A stretch of 41,499 bases of DNA from assembly GCA_017531845.1 (NCBI GenBank), contig JAFXKI010000001.1:1-41499 (forward strand), given 5' to 3'. Below the pieces are notes generated by a model. That model was given only the letters and a program-made list of their open reading frames with translations, did not search any database and was not told where the DNA came from. Numbering within the stretch: position 1 is the first letter of the stretch; each line of letters starts with the position of its first letter. This stretch comes from Opitutales bacterium (lineage in GTDB: Bacteria; Verrucomicrobiota; Verrucomicrobiia; Opitutales; UBA953). The position numbers were made by a program, and so were the translations under genes. This document shows, one piece after another, positions 9,173 through 17,397 of the stretch.

Positions 9173-10072
9173 TTATTGCGGTCGGCGACGACGGCGCATC
9201 CCGACCAGCGCGAGAGCACCCAAGCCCGCAATCAAACCGAACGCCGACGGTTCGGGAATTGCCTCTCCGTTCCAAACAAAATTCATCGTATCCGTTTCCG
9301 TATTGCCCAGAAAGTAAAGGTTGTCGAGCTGTCGATGGGTGTTATAGCCGGCAAAATCATTTTCTTCGGTGTAGAAGCCGGCGAGGTATAGCTTGTTGCC
9401 GGTAAGATTTATTCTCGCACGGTGCATTTTGTCTTTGCTGAAAACGACGTAGCCGGAGTCGCAAAGGTAAAGCGAAGTCACCAATTCGGTTACGGGATCG
9501 AAAGAGGCCCCGTAAACCGTGAACGCGTGCCTGATGCCGGGAATTCCTATCGCAAACGAATACCCGTTCAAAAGCGCATAGTAAATGGCGCGGCTTGCGT
9601 AGCGGGCACTGTAGTCGGAATTTCCGGTATAATGAGACCACGCCATATCCATTGCTTCCTCGTAGGTGTATACGTCCTTGTAATACCCGCCGACGTTCAG
9701 CGATTGCCAGTCGTCCTTGAGTGTACCGTCAAAAGATTCCGTAGAATAATAGCCAAGCCACCATTGGTAAAATTTGTCGGAGTTCCCGCCTGCCGGAGCG
9801 GAGTACAAACTTAAAAACGAACTGTAAACGTCCGTTCCGGTAGGCGTTCCCGCGGGAACGGAATCAACGTGGTGATCCTGCCAGTGCGCGACAACATTGC
9901 TTCCCGCCGCTGCCCAGCAGGTCGGGGTCTGCATTTGATCGGCATTGTAATAGCTCGTAGGATCGTTCGGATCAACGCCTGCCGCAAAAAGCGTAAAATC
10001 GCCGGCATGGACGGACGAAATTCCGGACAGAATAATTCCGAAAGAGAGGGGAAGTATTACGCGCTTTTTCAT
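9173..10072 (-). CDS. Secreted IdeS/Mac-like cysteine peptidase with PEP-CTERM sorting tag
   Basis: A 299-residue exported protein. A signal peptide (basic Lys-Lys-Arg, hydrophobic core, Val-His-Ala at 21-23) leads into a compact domain. Thr-Cys-Trp-Ala-Ala-Ala-Gly-Ser-Asn at 51-59 followed by His-Trp, then Arg-His-Ala-Phe-Thr-Val-Tyr-Gly at 181-188 and Leu-Tyr-Leu-Cys-Asp-Ser-Gly at 201-207, follow the order and spacing of the Cys, His and Asp of the IdeS/Mac peptidases of streptococci. The likely catalytic set is Cys52, His182, Asp205. The C-terminus (Pro-Glu-Pro at 273-275, a hydrophobic stretch, Arg-Arg-Arg-Arg-Arg) is a PEP-CTERM signal for exosortase processing. Start at 10072 is chosen because it begins the signal peptide. 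The substrate is unknown; nothing suggests immunoglobulin specifically. Confidence 0.75.
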   Translation of the reverse strand: MKKRVILPLSFGIILSGISSVHAGDFTLFAAGVDPNDPTSYYNADQMQTPTCWAAAGSNVVAHWQDHHVDSVPAGTPTGTDVYSSFLSLYSAPAGGNSDKFYQWWLGYYSTESFDGTLKDDWQSLNVGGYYKDVYTYEEAMDMAWSHYTGNSDYSARYASRAIYYALLNGYSFAIGIPGIRHAFTVYGASFDPVTELVTSLYLCDSGYVVFSKDKMHRARINLTGNKLYLAGFYTEENDFAGYNTHRQLDNLYFLGNTETDTMNFVWNGEAIPEPSAFGLIAGLGALALVGMRRRRRPQ

Positions 10073-10156
10073 ACTTGAAGCCCGTTTTAACGAATCTGAC
10101 CGAAGTGTCAATACGTAATTACTACTTATTTAATAGGCAACAACGCCAAGGAAAAA

Positions 10157-12556
10157 TTAATCGCCCCAGGGAATAAAGAGGAAATTGCCGCTCCAGCCTT
10201 TTTCGTCGTCGTTGACGATTTTGAAGAAGTTCCCGAGGAAGGAAAATGCGCCGCGCTTGCCCGTATCGACGCTGATAAACGGGAACACGTCGAGCTTCGT
10301 TCCCGCCGATGTCGCCTCGCGGCGATAAAGGTATTTCAAACAGCTTGCAAACGACTCGTCGGCGTTCCCGCGCGAATACCATACGCCCCAGAGAAATTCC
10401 TTTTCGAAGTTGCCGTCCGAGACTTCCTGCGACTCGTAAAACGGCCAAACCTGAAATTCCTTTTCCGTGAGGACTTCCGTGTTTTCGGCAACGAGTTGCT
10501 GCACGGCGCGCGTCATCGCGTTTTTGTCGAAAAATCCGTCAAAGACAAGCCCTTCTACCGCAATCCCTTTTCGCCGGAAAATTTTCAGCAATTCGCGGTG
10601 ATAAAACGCTTCACGTTTTTTTCTCCGTTCGCCCCAGCCGAGATTTTCCTCTTCGCCTTCAGCAAAAATTTCTTTGTCCAAATCGATACGTCCGTGGGAT
10701 TTAGCCCAGTTTCTGTCTCCCGGGAACGCAAGAGAATCGCTCTTCGGGTTCATATTGAGACAATAATCTTCCGCATTCCAGACAATCAGCTGTTCCCGCG
10801 GCGTCAGCGCGCCGTCTTTCCAAATCCGGAAGCGGCGCGTTTCCCAAAGCGTATTGATGCAGCGGGAATACGAAAATTTTTCCAACGCCTGTGCGGAGTA
10901 TTCCCGCATCAGAGGGAGCGGCGCGTAATTTGAATTCCGAAAATTAAAAAGATACATCAGCGCCCAGTCGTTGCGGGATTTTTCCGTCGCGCCGGAATAC
11001 GTTTGCGTGTCGAAGCCGTAAACCAGCGGGATGTAAAAATCGCGCAGATGCGCTTCATCCGTTACGGGAACGCCGCTTTGGTCGCATTTCGTCCACGATT
11101 CGTAAAAATAAAACGGGAACAGGTAATTTTCGAATTTGCGCGCGGTATTGTAATCCCGAAACGAATTTTCTACACCGAAAAGGTAACACAGCGAATAAAA
11201 TTCGTAATCGTTTTCCCCGTTGTTGAAGTAGTGATAAAGCGGGAAAAGCCAGTTCGAGCTTCGCGTTCCATCGGCATTTTTCTTGCTTCCGGCGAGCGTG
11301 AAAAAGTAGCGGAAGTCTGCGTTGTAAAAATCATTTCGCGAGCCGTAAAGCGGCCAAATCGCCCACGAGGTTTTGTCGTCGCGGGAACGCGTCGCTCCCA
11401 AGCCGAGGAGAAATCCGCGCCGCGTTTCGTTCCCGTCCGTCCAGCGATGCCCGAACGGGAAAAGGTAAGTCGATTCTTCCTTGCCGTCGCGGGAACGCAT
11501 GTAAAACGGCCAAAGCACGGAGGAAAATTCGTAGTTTTCGGCAGGCGACGCGTAATCGATGTAGAGCGGTCCGAGCAGATTGCGCAAATAACCGCCGCCG
11601 GAAAATTTTCCCCAGCCGCCGAGCGGTGTCGCAAAAACGTAATTGTCGTCCCCGCGTGTATTGTAGTAATAGAGCGGCAAAACGGCGGTCGTTTCGGAAT
11701 CGCCGTGTTCCGTGTGCCAGCCGAGCGGCGTGATAAACGCATAATCGTTCCCGCTTCCCGCGTAAAAATAAAACGGAAAAAGCGTGTTGATGAAATCGTC
11801 GTGCTCGCCGCCGCGGAAAAATGTCGGGAAAACCCAGGTGAAATAATCGTCGTGCGTTTTGCTTTCCCGGTCGTAAAACAGCGGAACAAGCCACGCCGCA
11901 GTTTCGGATTTGTCGTCTTCGTAGCCGCCGAGCAAACCGTAAAGCAAACGCCAGTCGGTTTTGTAAGGCTCGCCCGCGCCTTTTCCCGTGTGAGATTTTC
12001 TAAGTAAAAGCGGCCAAAAATTCCAATGCGAATACGTTTCCGTGTTGCGGTAATAAAAATTCAGGAAACGCCAATCGTCGTCGCCGCTTCCGACACCGCC
12101 GAACGGAAATAAGCCCCAGTCGCTCCAATCATTCTGCCACCAAAACGGAAAAATATAATTGATTCGGAACGAACGCTCCGAGGTCGACCAATGAAACAGC
12201 GGGAACGCGCCGAAAGAAGAACCATCCCAATACGAATTGAGCACCCAGCCGCCTTCGGGATCCCAGCCGGAAAGCGGCCAAAGCGCGGAATGCTCGTCGC
12301 CGTCTCTGACGTAAAACGGGCGAAACGCCCAGCCGTTGTCGTCGAAATCCAAAAACGGCCAAAGCACGGAAACGCCGCCCGCGCCCGTCGCGTAATAAAG
12401 CGGCCACGCGTTCGTGCGCTCGGCAGACATTTTCTTCGGCTCGTCTTTTTCGCCCAGCGGCGAAATATCCGTCATGCGTTTCGAGGAAATGCAACCGCCG
12501 AGCAGAAGCGTTCCCGCCGCAATCCCGCCCGCAAGGATGGCTGAAGATATTTTCAT
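10157..12556 (-). CDS. Large repeat lipoprotein of unknown function (Trp/Phe-Pro repeats)
   Basis: A 799-residue protein with a lipoprotein signal: hydrophobic stretch, then Leu-Leu-Leu-Gly-Gly-Cys with the lipidated Cys at 22. From about residue 50 to 800 the chain holds roughly two dozen short units, about 25 residues apart, each built on a core such as Trp-Pro-Leu-Tyr, Phe-Pro-Phe-Tyr or Thr-Pro-Leu-Gly. An aromatic stretch surrounds each core, and a charged turn rich in Gly/Asp/Asn follows. The pattern suggests a repetitive beta structure (barrel, propeller or solenoid) at the outer membrane. I recognise no named family with confidence. It starts 17 bases after the M20 dipeptidase stop, so the two are likely co-transcribed. 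A CGGGAACG box sits where its ribosome-binding site should be. Confidence 0.7.
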   Translation of the reverse strand: MKISSAILAGGIAAGTLLLGGCISSKRMTDISPLGEKDEPKKMSAERTNAWPLYYATGAGGVSVLWPFLDFDDNGWAFRPFYVRDGDEHSALWPLSGWDPEGGWVLNSYWDGSSFGAFPLFHWSTSERSFRINYIFPFWWQNDWSDWGLFPFGGVGSGDDDWRFLNFYYRNTETYSHWNFWPLLLRKSHTGKGAGEPYKTDWRLLYGLLGGYEDDKSETAAWLVPLFYDRESKTHDDYFTWVFPTFFRGGEHDDFINTLFPFYFYAGSGNDYAFITPLGWHTEHGDSETTAVLPLYYYNTRGDDNYVFATPLGGWGKFSGGGYLRNLLGPLYIDYASPAENYEFSSVLWPFYMRSRDGKEESTYLFPFGHRWTDGNETRRGFLLGLGATRSRDDKTSWAIWPLYGSRNDFYNADFRYFFTLAGSKKNADGTRSSNWLFPLYHYFNNGENDYEFYSLCYLFGVENSFRDYNTARKFENYLFPFYFYESWTKCDQSGVPVTDEAHLRDFYIPLVYGFDTQTYSGATEKSRNDWALMYLFNFRNSNYAPLPLMREYSAQALEKFSYSRCINTLWETRRFRIWKDGALTPREQLIVWNAEDYCLNMNPKSDSLAFPGDRNWAKSHGRIDLDKEIFAEGEEENLGWGERRKKREAFYHRELLKIFRRKGIAVEGLVFDGFFDKNAMTRAVQQLVAENTEVLTEKEFQVWPFYESQEVSDGNFEKEFLWGVWYSRGNADESFASCLKYLYRREATSAGTKLDVFPFISVDTGKRGAFSFLGNFFKIVNDDEKGWSGNFLFIPWGD

Positions 12557-12573
12557 TCTGCGTTCCCGCTTTT

Positions 12574-13953
12574 TTAGTCTGCGGCTTTTGCGCAGGCTTC
12601 GAAAATTGCTTCGTAAGTTGCCACGCCCTTTTCGAGCATGGAAATGTCCGCATTTTCATTCGGCGCATGAATGCGGGAATCCGCCGTGAAAAATCCTATC
12701 ATCAGCGAATCCATTCCCGTAACGCGGCGAAAATCTTCGATAATGCCGATGGAACCGCCCTCGCGCGTGTAAATCGGCGCGTTCCCGAATTTTTCCTCAA
12801 TGATTTTTTCCGCCGCATCAAATGCACGCGCGAGCGCCGGATTCATGTCCGCAGGCGTATTCGGACGATTCGGCGGGCAAATAAAATACGCCGGATTTCC
12901 CTGCATCGGCGTCAATTTCACACGCACGCCTGCGGGCATTCTCGACAAAATCGCCGAGGAAACTTTTTCACGGATGTCCGCCGGGTCTTGCCCGGGAACG
13001 AGGCGGCAAGTGATTTTTGCAAAAGCCTTCGCGGGAACGATGGTTTTTGAGCCGGAGCCCTGGTAACCGCCGCCGATTCCGTTAAATTCTAAAGTCGGCA
13101 TGAAGCGCGCGCATTCCAGAGGCTTGTATCCGGGAACGTGATACAGGGCATCTACGTCGAGAAACTTTTTGTAATCGTCTTCGCTTTGCGGGAAACGCGC
13201 AAACTCTTCGCGCTCCCATGCGGCGGGTTCCTGCACGCCGTCGTAAAACCCGGGAACATTTACCGTGCCGTCCGCGTTATGTAGGGAGGCGCAGACTTCC
13301 ATCAGAGCCTGAAGCGGATTCATCACCGCACCGCCGTGCAGCCCGCTGTGTAAGTCGCTGTTCGGTCCGTCGACATTGACTTCTAAGCCCATCATACCGC
13401 GCAACCCGATAGTGATTGCGATTTCGTTTTTGCTCGGGCTGGACGTATCCGAGAGCAAAACGAAATCGCCCTCGGAGAGTTCTTTCGCGTGCGCATCGAG
13501 AAATTCTCGAAAATGCGTGCTGCCGATTTCCTCTTCGCCCTCGAAAACAAAAGTAACGCGCAGCGGCAAATCCGGTCGACGCTCGAGAAGGTTCGCCAGG
13601 GCAACGGTCGAAACGGCGTGCGGACCTTTGTTGTCCGCAGTTCCGCGCCCGAAAATTTTTCCTCCTTTTACCGTCGGTTCAAACGGAGGTGTTTCCCAAA
13701 GCTCAATCGGGTCAACGGGTTGCACGTCGTAATGCCCGTAAACGATGATGTGCGGGAACGCTTTTTTGTCCGCATTAAACCGCCCGACGACGACGGGATT
13801 TCCGCTCGTCGGCACGATTTCGGATTTTGCTCCGGCTTTATCCAAAAGCGCGGCGAGAAATTCATAGGTTTCCTTAACGCCGCCTGCAAACGCGGGGTCG
13901 GCGGAGATGCTGGGAAATTTCACGTATTCTTTGACAACGTCGATGATATTCAT
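12574..13953 (-). CDS. M20 family dipeptidase
   Basis: A 459-residue zinc peptidase of the M20 family (PepV / carnosine-dipeptidase-like), expected to cleave dipeptides in the cytosol. Metal ligands and catalytic residues are in place: His74 and Asp76 in Gly-His-Tyr-Asp-Val-Gln-Pro, bridging Asp107 in Gly-Thr-Ala-Asp-Asn-Lys-Gly, the Glu pair at 140-141 in Glu-Gly-Glu-Glu-Glu-Ile-Gly, Asp169, and the C-terminal His in Arg-Ile-His-Ala-Pro-Asn-Glu-Asn near 433. The lid and dimerisation domain occupies about 190-320. There is no signal peptide. It is first in a two-gene unit with the repeat lipoprotein. Confidence 0.92.
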   Translation of the reverse strand: MNIIDVVKEYVKFPSISADPAFAGGVKETYEFLAALLDKAGAKSEIVPTSGNPVVVGRFNADKKAFPHIIVYGHYDVQPVDPIELWETPPFEPTVKGGKIFGRGTADNKGPHAVSTVALANLLERRPDLPLRVTFVFEGEEEIGSTHFREFLDAHAKELSEGDFVLLSDTSSPSKNEIAITIGLRGMMGLEVNVDGPNSDLHSGLHGGAVMNPLQALMEVCASLHNADGTVNVPGFYDGVQEPAAWEREEFARFPQSEDDYKKFLDVDALYHVPGYKPLECARFMPTLEFNGIGGGYQGSGSKTIVPAKAFAKITCRLVPGQDPADIREKVSSAILSRMPAGVRVKLTPMQGNPAYFICPPNRPNTPADMNPALARAFDAAEKIIEEKFGNAPIYTREGGSIGIIEDFRRVTGMDSLMIGFFTADSRIHAPNENADISMLEKGVATYEAIFEACAKAAD

Positions 13954-13993
13954 ACGGGACTAAATTTACCCCGCGTTCCCGCGATTCGACAAA

Positions 13994-14019
13994 CAGAAAT
14001 TGACGGAAACGTATTTCTG
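13994..14019. promoter_or_regulatory. Inverted repeat in the divergent region upstream of the ZIP transporter
   Basis: CAGAAAT at 13994-14000 and ATTTCTG at 14013-14019 are perfect 7-bp arms, 12 bases apart, 27 bases before the zinc transporter start. Position and symmetry would suit a repressor operator. No regulator can be named from sequence. Confidence 0.3.
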
Positions 14020-14045
14020 AACAAAATACAATTCGTGTTCTGAGT

Positions 14046-14855
14046 ATGGAAAATTTTTCATTCGAGCAAATTTTAATTGTCTTGGGATTAACAGTATTCG
14101 CCGGGTTGGCGACGGGAATCGGCGGAGCTATCGGTTTTTTCGTAAAAAAAACGAATACACGAATGCTCACGTTCTTGCTCGGACTTTCCGCCGGCGTCAT
14201 GATTTTTATCAGCTTCGTCGAGCTTTTTGCCTCGGCGCAAACGGATTTGGCGGAAATGCACGGGAACGTTTACGGAAAGCTTTTCGCGCTCGCTGCGTTT
14301 TTTGCCGGAATCGGAGTCGCGATGCTCATTGACAAACTCGTACCCGCCGAGGAAAACCCCCACGAAACGCACGGCGTGGAAGAACTCAAGGAAAGCGTTC
14401 CCGCCGCCATTTCCAAACGCTCCGGACTTCTTTTCGCGCTCGCGATCGGCATTCACAATTTTCCGGAAGGCTTAGCGACTTTTGCCGCAGGCTTAAGCGG
14501 ACTTGAGCTGGGTATCCCGATCGCCATTGCCGTCGCCCTCCACAACATTCCGGAAGGTATCACGGTTTCCGTCCCGATTTTTCACGCGACGGGAAGCCGC
14601 AAAAAAGCATTTCTCTATTCGTTCGCCGCAGGCTTGGCGGAACCGGTCGGCGCCGTTATCGGAATGCTGATCCTGATGCCGTTTCTTTCGCCCACCGTGC
14701 TGGCAATCCTTTTTGCGGCGGTCGCCGGCGTTATGGTTTTTATTTCGTTTGACGAGTTATTGCCCATGTCCGAACGCTGGGGGCACCATCATCTTTCCAT
14801 TTACGGAATCGGAGTCGGGATGCTTGTCATGGGGATCACGCTCTGTGTTTTGTAA
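14046..14855 (+). CDS. zupT: ZIP family divalent metal transporter (ZupT-like)
   Basis: A 269-residue inner-membrane protein with about eight hydrophobic segments. It carries the two ZIP metal-site motifs His-Asn-Phe-Pro-Glu-Gly at 137-142 (TM4) and His-Asn-Ile-Pro-Glu-Gly at 166-171 (TM5). A His/Glu-rich cytoplasmic loop (His-Glu-Thr-His-Gly near 106-110) separates TM3 and TM4. ZupT proteins import Zn2+ and other divalent metals. Length and topology match E. coli ZupT. It is divergent from the M20 peptidase, whose catalytic zinc is a possible but unproven link. Confidence 0.93.
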   Translation: MENFSFEQILIVLGLTVFAGLATGIGGAIGFFVKKTNTRMLTFLLGLSAGVMIFISFVELFASAQTDLAEMHGNVYGKLFALAAFFAGIGVAMLIDKLVPAEENPHETHGVEELKESVPAAISKRSGLLFALAIGIHNFPEGLATFAAGLSGLELGIPIAIAVALHNIPEGITVSVPIFHATGSRKKAFLYSFAAGLAEPVGAVIGMLILMPFLSPTVLAILFAAVAGVMVFISFDELLPMSERWGHHHLSIYGIGVGMLVMGITLCVL

Positions 14856-14886
14856 AAACGAAAAACGCGGAGAAAAATAAAGTTTG

Positions 14887-14924
14887 CGGGAACGCGACGG
14901 GTTCTGTTTACTTGCGCGTTCCCG
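14887..14924. terminator. Box-derived inverted repeat after zupT
   Basis: CGGGAACGCG at 14887-14896 and CGCGTTCCCG at 14915-14924 are perfect 10-bp arms around an 18-base loop. Only a weak T-tract follows, so termination strength is uncertain. Confidence 0.5.
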
Positions 14925-14978
14925 TGTTTGCCTCACGGTGAGGCAGCGATCCAAACATTAACCCACGATCAACACTAC

Positions 14979-15224
14979 ATGACAGAAAATCAGACCAAAG
15001 ACATTACTCGCGTGGTTAGAGTTTCCCGAATCTTCGGGCATACGCCCGTATCCGTGCTCGTCCACACCGACGACGGTCGCCGCGAACAAATCCGCATCCC
15101 GAATTGGGACCACGTGAACACCGATACCGGCGGTCTCAACGAATCCGGATGGGAATTTGTCGAAGACGAGCTGACGCGCATCTTCGGTGAATTTGAGTGG
15201 GCTCTTCCCGGTTTCTCCCGCTAA
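14979..15224 (+). CDS. Small conserved-looking protein of unknown function (81 aa)
   Basis: A short open frame of 81 residues directly before the helicase gene, ending 16 bases before the helicase ATG. The start at 14979 is preferred over one at 14928 because the earlier region contains the zupT terminator. The protein is soluble, acidic, and rich in short beta-prone segments (Arg-Val-Val-Arg-Val-Ser-Arg-Ile, Val-Ser-Val-Leu-Val-His-Thr). It has no Cys, no signal peptide and no motif that I recognise. Tight spacing with the helicase suggests co-transcription. Confidence 0.6.
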   Translation: MTENQTKDITRVVRVSRIFGHTPVSVLVHTDDGRREQIRIPNWDHVNTDTGGLNESGWEFVEDELTRIFGEFEWALPGFSR

Positions 15225-15240
15225 TTATCCGGCAAAAAAT

Positions 15241-17397
15241 ATGCCCGACCTTCCGACGTTCCCGCCGATTGATTTCCGTTCCGAATTGAATGAAGATCAG
15301 TTCGGCGCGGTAACGTCCCGGGGAAGACACGCGCTGGTTCTCGCCGGAGCAGGCTCCGGAAAAACAAGAACGCTGACTTATCGCGTGGCATGGCTTCTAA
15401 GCCAAGGGATCCCGCCGTGGAGAATTTTGTTGCTGACATTCACCAACAAAGCGGCAGGTGAAATGCTTGAGCGCATTGAGGACTTAACGGGTATTCCGCG
15501 CGCTCAATTTTGGGGCGGAACTTTTCACAGTATCGGGCAACGCATTTTAAGAACCAACGCTCCCGCCGTAGGCATTCGTCCGGATTTCACAATTCTTGAC
15601 GCCGACGATGCGGACACTCTCTTCGGCAGTATTTGCAAGCAAGTAGCTCCCGACTTCGTCAAAGGCAAAAACGCGCCCTCTCCGCGCGTAATTTACGATG
15701 CCGTCAGCTTCGCACGCAACACGCTCACACCGATCCGCGAAATCGTCCGGGAACGCCTCGGCTGGGCTCCTCGCGCGGAAGAAATCGTTCCCTCGATTTG
15801 GGAAGAATACACGACGGCAAAACGCCAACAAAATTCCTGCGATTACGACGATCTTCTTGAGCTTTTTTGTAATTTGCTCAAAAACGATCCCCCGGCGCGA
15901 GAACGCTATCAAAACCGGTTTCGGCACATTCTTGTCGATGAATTTCAGGATACCAACACCCTGCAGTCCGAAATCGTCCGCCTCCTCACCGGAGCGGAAA
16001 CGCACGTCATGGCGGTCGGGGATGATGCCCAATGCATCTACACGTGGCGCGGAGCCAACTATAAAAACATCGTCGATTTTCCGGAAAATTTTCCGGATAC
16101 GGAATTGCACAAAATCGAAATCAATTATCGTTCCACTCCGGAGATTCTTGATTTTTCAAATTCCATTTTAAATGCCCGCACCGAAGAATCCGGCTTTTCC
16201 AAACAGCTGCGCTCCACAAAGGAACACGGCTCTCAACCCTTCGTGATTCCTCAATTAGATGCCTTTGCGCAAGCGCGAACCGTTGTTTCAAAAATCCGCG
16301 GGCTCGTCGAAGACGAAGGCTATGCGCTTTCGGATATCATCGTTCTTTATCGCGCTCATTTTCAGGCAAAAGAACTCCAACTCGAACTCACCAATCTTTC
16401 CGTTCCGTTCGTCATCACCAGCGGGATTCAATTTTTCCAGCAGGCACACGTCCGAGATTTTGTCGCGCAGCTTCGTTTCGTGCAAAACAACAACGATCGC
16501 GTCGCGTTCACGCGCGTTCTCGGGTTAATCGACAAAATCGGTCCGCGCACGGCAGACCGCATTTGGGCAACCGGGCAAAACACGGCGTCGAACAAAAACA
16601 TTTCGATTCTCTCCGCGTTGCTTGATCCCTTGGTTATGAAAAAAGTTCCCGAAGTTGCACGGGACGATTACCGGGATTTGGTTTTAACCTGGCAAAACAT
16701 GTCGGAGGCTCTTTACGGTGCGGAAATTCCCTCCGGCATGGAAAAAGAAACTCCGGAAAATCAGGTTTCGGAAAACTCTCCGGGGGAATTGTTCGACTTT
16801 TTTTCGGAAGCCCGCAAAGACGATAATCGCCTCTCCGAAGAAGACCTGCGCAGTGAAAATCCCGTTCCCGAAAACACCGTTCTCGCTACGCCCGCGGAAG
16901 TCGTTCGCATCGGAATCGACGGTTGGTATGGAGATTTTCTCAAAAAAATTTATCCGAATTGGCAACAACGTTTCGACGACCTCGAAAGCATGATCGGCTT
17001 CGCCGAAAAATTCGAAAGCCTCGGCGATATGCTTACACAGCTTGCCCTTCTCAACTCGGAAACCACCGACAAAGATATGCGGGAACGCGACGGCGGACAA
17101 AATTCCCTGCGGCTCTCGACAATTCACCAAGCCAAAGGGCTGGAATTTCCCGTCGTTTTTGTTATCGGATGCGCGGACGGACTTTTCCCCCTGCGCCGGG
17201 CTGTAGAAACAGGCGATGTGGACGAAGAACGTCGACTCTTCTACGTCGCCTGCACGCGTGCGAAAGAACGCCTCTTCATGCTTTACCCGAAAATGTCTTC
17301 GGTCCGAGATGCATCCCTTCTCGAAATTTCTCAATTCATTCGGGAAGCGGACTCCTCAACCTACCGCATGTATTACGGCGGCACGCGCATGTTCTAA
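15241..17397 (+). CDS. pcrA: UvrD/PcrA/Rep family superfamily 1A DNA helicase
   Basis: A 718-residue 3'-5' helicase for repair and replication-fork clearance. Motifs in order: Q-motif region Asn-Glu-Asp-Gln near 17-20; Walker A Ala-Gly-Ala-Gly-Ser-Gly-Lys-Thr at 35-42; motif Ia Thr-Phe-Thr-Asn-Lys-Ala-Ala; Gly-Thr-Phe-His-Ser; motif II Val-Asp-Glu-Phe-Gln-Asp-Thr; motif III Gly-Asp-Asp-Ala-Gln-Cys-Ile-Tyr-Thr-Trp-Arg-Gly-Ala; motif IV Ile-Asn-Tyr-Arg-Ser; motif V His-Gln-Ala-Lys-Gly-Leu-Glu; motif VI Tyr-Val-Ala-Cys-Thr-Arg-Ala-Lys. The ATG at 15241 matches the family N-terminus; an upstream ATG at 15187 overlaps the preceding gene. Its stop overlaps the ligA stop by two bases with no terminator between. 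Confidence 0.93.
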   Translation: MPDLPTFPPIDFRSELNEDQFGAVTSRGRHALVLAGAGSGKTRTLTYRVAWLLSQGIPPWRILLLTFTNKAAGEMLERIEDLTGIPRAQFWGGTFHSIGQRILRTNAPAVGIRPDFTILDADDADTLFGSICKQVAPDFVKGKNAPSPRVIYDAVSFARNTLTPIREIVRERLGWAPRAEEIVPSIWEEYTTAKRQQNSCDYDDLLELFCNLLKNDPPARERYQNRFRHILVDEFQDTNTLQSEIVRLLTGAETHVMAVGDDAQCIYTWRGANYKNIVDFPENFPDTELHKIEINYRSTPEILDFSNSILNARTEESGFSKQLRSTKEHGSQPFVIPQLDAFAQARTVVSKIRGLVEDEGYALSDIIVLYRAHFQAKELQLELTNLSVPFVITSGIQFFQQAHVRDFVAQLRFVQNNNDRVAFTRVLGLIDKIGPRTADRIWATGQNTASNKNISILSALLDPLVMKKVPEVARDDYRDLVLTWQNMSEALYGAEIPSGMEKETPENQVSENSPGELFDFFSEARKDDNRLSEEDLRSENPVPENTVLATPAEVVRIGIDGWYGDFLKKIYPNWQQRFDDLESMIGFAEKFESLGDMLTQLALLNSETTDKDMRERDGGQNSLRLSTIHQAKGLEFPVVFVIGCADGLFPLRRAVETGDVDEERRLFYVACTRAKERLFMLYPKMSSVRDASLLEISQFIREADSSTYRMYYGGTRMF

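Noticed and set aside
9173..10111. Longer start of the IdeS-like peptidase at 10111
   Set aside because: It would put 13 polar residues before the signal peptide. The ATG at 10072 begins a standard one.
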